This document shows, one piece after another, positions 61,805 to 64,000 of a DNA stretch of 64,000 nucleotides. The notes under the pieces are model-generated. The model made no database searches and was not told where the DNA came from. It was given only the letters and a program-made list of their open reading frames with translations. The translations under genes and the position numbers were made by a program. How positions within the stretch are numbered: the first letter of the stretch is position 1; each line of letters begins with the position of its first letter. The DNA is from Methylopumilus sp947499625 (lineage in GTDB: Bacteria > Pseudomonadota > Gammaproteobacteria > Burkholderiales > Methylophilaceae), in NCBI GenBank assembly GCA_965234475.1, contig OZ248397.1, positions 62,001-126,000 of the forward strand, read 5' to 3'.

Positions 61805-62743
61805 GTGAGAGAACGTATCAGACTTTTTTTCATCCTAAGCATAACTTTCTTTCTTGCATTCCCCGCAATTACAGTCGAAGCAAAACAATCTAAATCTAAT
61901 AAACCATCAAAAGCAGAATTAGCTCGTATATCTCGAACAGATACCAAGACTAATAAAGATGGTCTTTTAAGGGTTGCTTCTTCAAACGCTCTGATTGTGA
62001 ATCAAAATACAGGCGAAGTGTTATTCGCTAAAGATACTAACGTTTTAACTTCTATTGCTTCTGTTACTAAGCTTATGACTGCCATGGTAACTTTAGATGC
62101 AAATCTTCCTATGGATGAAGTGATTGCCATTACCGATGAAGATGTAGATACGTTAAAAAATTCAAGCTCAAAGTTGCCAGTGGGAACAGTATTGCCTCGC
62201 TCAGAGTTGCTTAAAATTGCTTTAATTGCCTCGGATAATCGTGCAGCTTCCGCTCTTGGCAGAAATTATCCAACAGGAAAAGCTGGTTTCGTAAATGCCA
62301 TGAATATTAAAGCATTACAACTTGACATGACACGCAGTGAATTTGCAGACCCTACAGGGCTTAATAATCATAATATATCGACAGCTGAAGACCTTGTGAA
62401 GATGGTAAAAGCTGCATACCAATACCCTGAAATTAGAGAAATCACAACGACAGTTTCATACGAAGCTTATGTTAAAGGGCACCGTGCGCCGGTAAATTTT
62501 AATAATACAAATAGACTGATTAGAAAGAGTGACTGGATTATTGGCTTATCAAAAACTGGCTTTATCCAAGAAGCTGGAAAGTGCCTTGTCATGCAAGCCA
62601 TGATAAGTGGACAGCCTATGATTATCGTGTTGCTTAAATCCTATGGAAGTGCTACTCGAACTGCAGATGCAAATAGAATTCGTAAATGGATTGAAAAAAC
62701 CTCTTCAGTTTCTTATTTAAATCAATCCAAACAAGATAGCTAA
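61805..62743 (+). CDS. pbpG: D-alanyl-D-alanine endopeptidase, PBP7/8 type
   Basis: The 312-residue protein has a signal peptide (about 1-26) and the three penicillin-binding active-site motifs: S86-x-x-K89 (SVTK), S143-D-N145, and K250-T-G252. It trims peptidoglycan crosslinks. The GTG start at 61805 has a good GGAG ribosome site. It has no C-terminal membrane anchor, as expected for PBP7. Its stop overlaps that of topA by four bases. Confidence 0.92.
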   Translation: MRERIRLFFILSITFFLAFPAITVEAKQSKSNKPSKAELARISRTDTKTNKDGLLRVASSNALIVNQNTGEVLFAKDTNVLTSIASVTKLMTAMVTLDANLPMDEVIAITDEDVDTLKNSSSKLPVGTVLPRSELLKIALIASDNRAASALGRNYPTGKAGFVNAMNIKALQLDMTRSEFADPTGLNNHNISTAEDLVKMVKAAYQYPEIREITTTVSYEAYVKGHRAPVNFNNTNRLIRKSDWIIGLSKTGFIQEAGKCLVMQAMISGQPMIIVLLKSYGSATRTADANRIRKWIEKTSSVSYLNQSKQDS

Positions 62744-64000
62744 ACTTTTTTAGCTTTTACGGCCTTCTTCTTTGCTGCAGGTTTTTTAGTAGCTACTTTT
62801 TTCTCAGATGCTTTCTTGACCGTTGTTTTGTTAGCTGCTGTTTTCTTTTTGCCCTTGCTCGAAGCTTCTTTGGTAGCAATAAGTATTAGAGCCTCTTCCA
62901 AAGTAATTTTTTCGATATCTTGATCTTTTGGCAAAGTAACTTTGGTAGATCCTTTTTGAAGGTATATACCATAGCGACCATTAAAGACTTCAACGGAAAG
63001 ATTTTCTTCGGGGTCATTACCCAAAATTCTTAAAGGAGCATTTTTAGCAATAGCTTCTGCAATAAGCTCAAGGGCTCGATCCAGTGTGATATCAAAAATA
63101 GATTCAGATCTTGGAATAGATTTAAATTTGCCGTCATAATTTACATAAGGCCCAAAACGTCCAATATTTACAATCACTTTTTTACCTGTTTCAGGGTGGA
63201 AGCCTAGCTCTTTAGGAAGCGATAAAAGATTTAATGCTATAACTTCATTTAAATCACTCAATGAAATTTCTTTAGGAACGCTAACGCGCTTAGGTTTCTT
63301 TTTGCTGTCTTCTTCTTGGGCGCCTACTTGAAGATAAGGCCCATAGGGACCAACTAATAGAAGAACATCTTTTCCAGTTTCAGGATCTTTGCAAACAAGA
63401 ACAGGCTCATTCGGAGCGCTTGAATCACCATTTACATTCCTTGTGTAATCGCAATCGGGGTAGCCTGAGCATCCAATAAATTTACCTCTTCTGCCAAGTC
63501 TCGAGAATAAAGGTTTGCTGCATTTAGGACAGTCTTCATGAATGGCTTCTTGAGTAATTTCAGCTCGATCGATATTTGATTTTTCAATAATTGTTTTATT
63601 GAAGTCATCCCAAAAACTTTTAAGAAGCGGTATCCATTCTTTATTATTTTCTGCAATTTCGTCTAAAGAGCTTTCAAGGCTGGCAGTAAAATCATAATCA
63701 ACATAGCGGGTAAAATGCTCAGTTAAAAATTTATTAACTACACGACCTACATCAGTGGGCATAAATCTTTTTTTATCGAGAATGACATATTCACGATCTT
63801 GAAGCGTTGAAATAATACTTGCATAGGTAGAGGGTCTTCCAATGCCATATTCTTCCAAAGATTTTACTAGGCTAGCTTCTGAGTATCTGGGAGGTGGCTC
63901 AGTGAAATGTTGATCCCCATAAATTTTATCCACAGTTAGAATTTCACCAGTTTCAAGTGCAGGTAATTTAAGAGAGTCTTCATCTTCATTTGAAGCATCA
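62740..64000 (-). CDS. topA: DNA topoisomerase I, C-terminal part (5' end outside window)
   Basis: The visible 420 codons cover the end of the core (SEASLVKSLEEYGIGRPSTYA), one four-cysteine zinc finger (CPKC...CSGYPDC), two small topoisomerase C-terminal repeats, and a Lys/Ala-rich tail. The catalytic tyrosine is in the missing N-terminal part. The enzyme relaxes negative supercoils. The frame is open to base 64000. An internal GTG at 63933 is not a start. Confidence 0.95.
   Translation of the reverse strand, partial: DASNEDEDSLKLPALETGEILTVDKIYGDQHFTEPPPRYSEASLVKSLEEYGIGRPSTYASIISTLQDREYVILDKKRFMPTDVGRVVNKFLTEHFTRYVDYDFTASLESSLDEIAENNKEWIPLLKSFWDDFNKTIIEKSNIDRAEITQEAIHEDCPKCSKPLFSRLGRRGKFIGCSGYPDCDYTRNVNGDSSAPNEPVLVCKDPETGKDVLLLVGPYGPYLQVGAQEEDSKKKPKRVSVPKEISLSDLNEVIALNLLSLPKELGFHPETGKKVIVNIGRFGPYVNYDGKFKSIPRSESIFDITLDRALELIAEAIAKNAPLRILGNDPEENLSVEVFNGRYGIYLQKGSTKVTLPKDQDIEKITLEEALILIATKEASSKGKKKTAANKTTVKKASEKKVATKKPAAKKKAVKAKKV

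Overview
The window looks like chromosomal core DNA from an AT-rich, compact betaproteobacterium. My best guess is the methylotroph family Methylophilaceae (Methylotenera / Methylopumilus-like). The placement rests on gene order and family content: an SAH riboswitch before ahcY, rsmB-DUF4390-ntrY-ntrX, ptsI-ptsH-EIIA-rapZ-hprK-hpf-rpoN-lptBAC-kdsC-kdsD, a 6S RNA gene after zapA, and a PQQ-catabolism-type beta-propeller protein. Family-level placement is inference. I see no insertion sequence, prophage, CRISPR array, toxin-antitoxin pair or obvious island.

Layout. 1-8.5 kb is the most accessory-like part: a partial acyltransferase-like gene, a secreted HNH-type protein, a small zinc-finger-like protein, a ROK kinase, DedA, SelO, three small membrane-anchored proteins of unknown function (two are tandem paralogues), tRNA-Phe, an arsenate reductase plus aquaporin pair, and a small exported protein. 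8-10.8 kb is a cobalamin uptake unit: a cobalamin riboswitch, a BtuB-type receptor and a BtuM-like membrane protein. 10.9-15.9 kb carries yggX, phoU, rpiA, ilvA, the beta-propeller protein and an EVE protein. 15.9-19.3 kb (minus) is 6S RNA, zapA, a zapB-like gene, xerC, dapF and lpxL. 19.4-23 kb (plus) is the activated-methyl cycle: metK, an SAH riboswitch, ahcY and metF. 23.7-30.4 kb (plus) is def-fmt-rsmB-DUF4390-ntrY-ntrX. 30.4-42.3 kb (minus) is one long close-packed block from kdsD down to xth, joining lipopolysaccharide export, sigma-54 and a regulatory phosphotransferase system. 42.4-64 kb mixes an ion antiporter, thiO, a SOUL protein, moaC, a BepA-like protease, ahpC-ahpF, hda, purM, two DUF3108 paralogues, a second RsmB-like methyltransferase, ampD, a cation exchanger, lptF/lptG, pepA-holC, gcvH, a PBP7-type endopeptidase and the 3' part of topA.

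How the genes work together. MetK, AhcY and MetF make, recycle and re-methylate the S-adenosylmethionine pool, with SAH sensed in the ahcY leader. Imported B12 would suit a B12-dependent methionine synthase located elsewhere. LptA, B, C, F and G with KdsC, KdsD and LpxL supply and export lipopolysaccharide. EI, HPr and EIIA, with a shortened HPr kinase and RapZ but no EIIB/EIIC here, look like a regulatory rather than a transport PTS. NtrY/NtrX and sigma-54 are both present, but NtrX has lost the residues needed to activate sigma-54.

I found no clearly new multi-gene system. The best leads are single-locus oddities: the ATPase-dead NtrX, the HPr kinase without its N-terminal domain, the BtuM-like protein without cysteine, the tandem small-protein paralogues with a perfect palindrome upstream, likely leaderless promoters, and extra hairpins after the SAH riboswitch.
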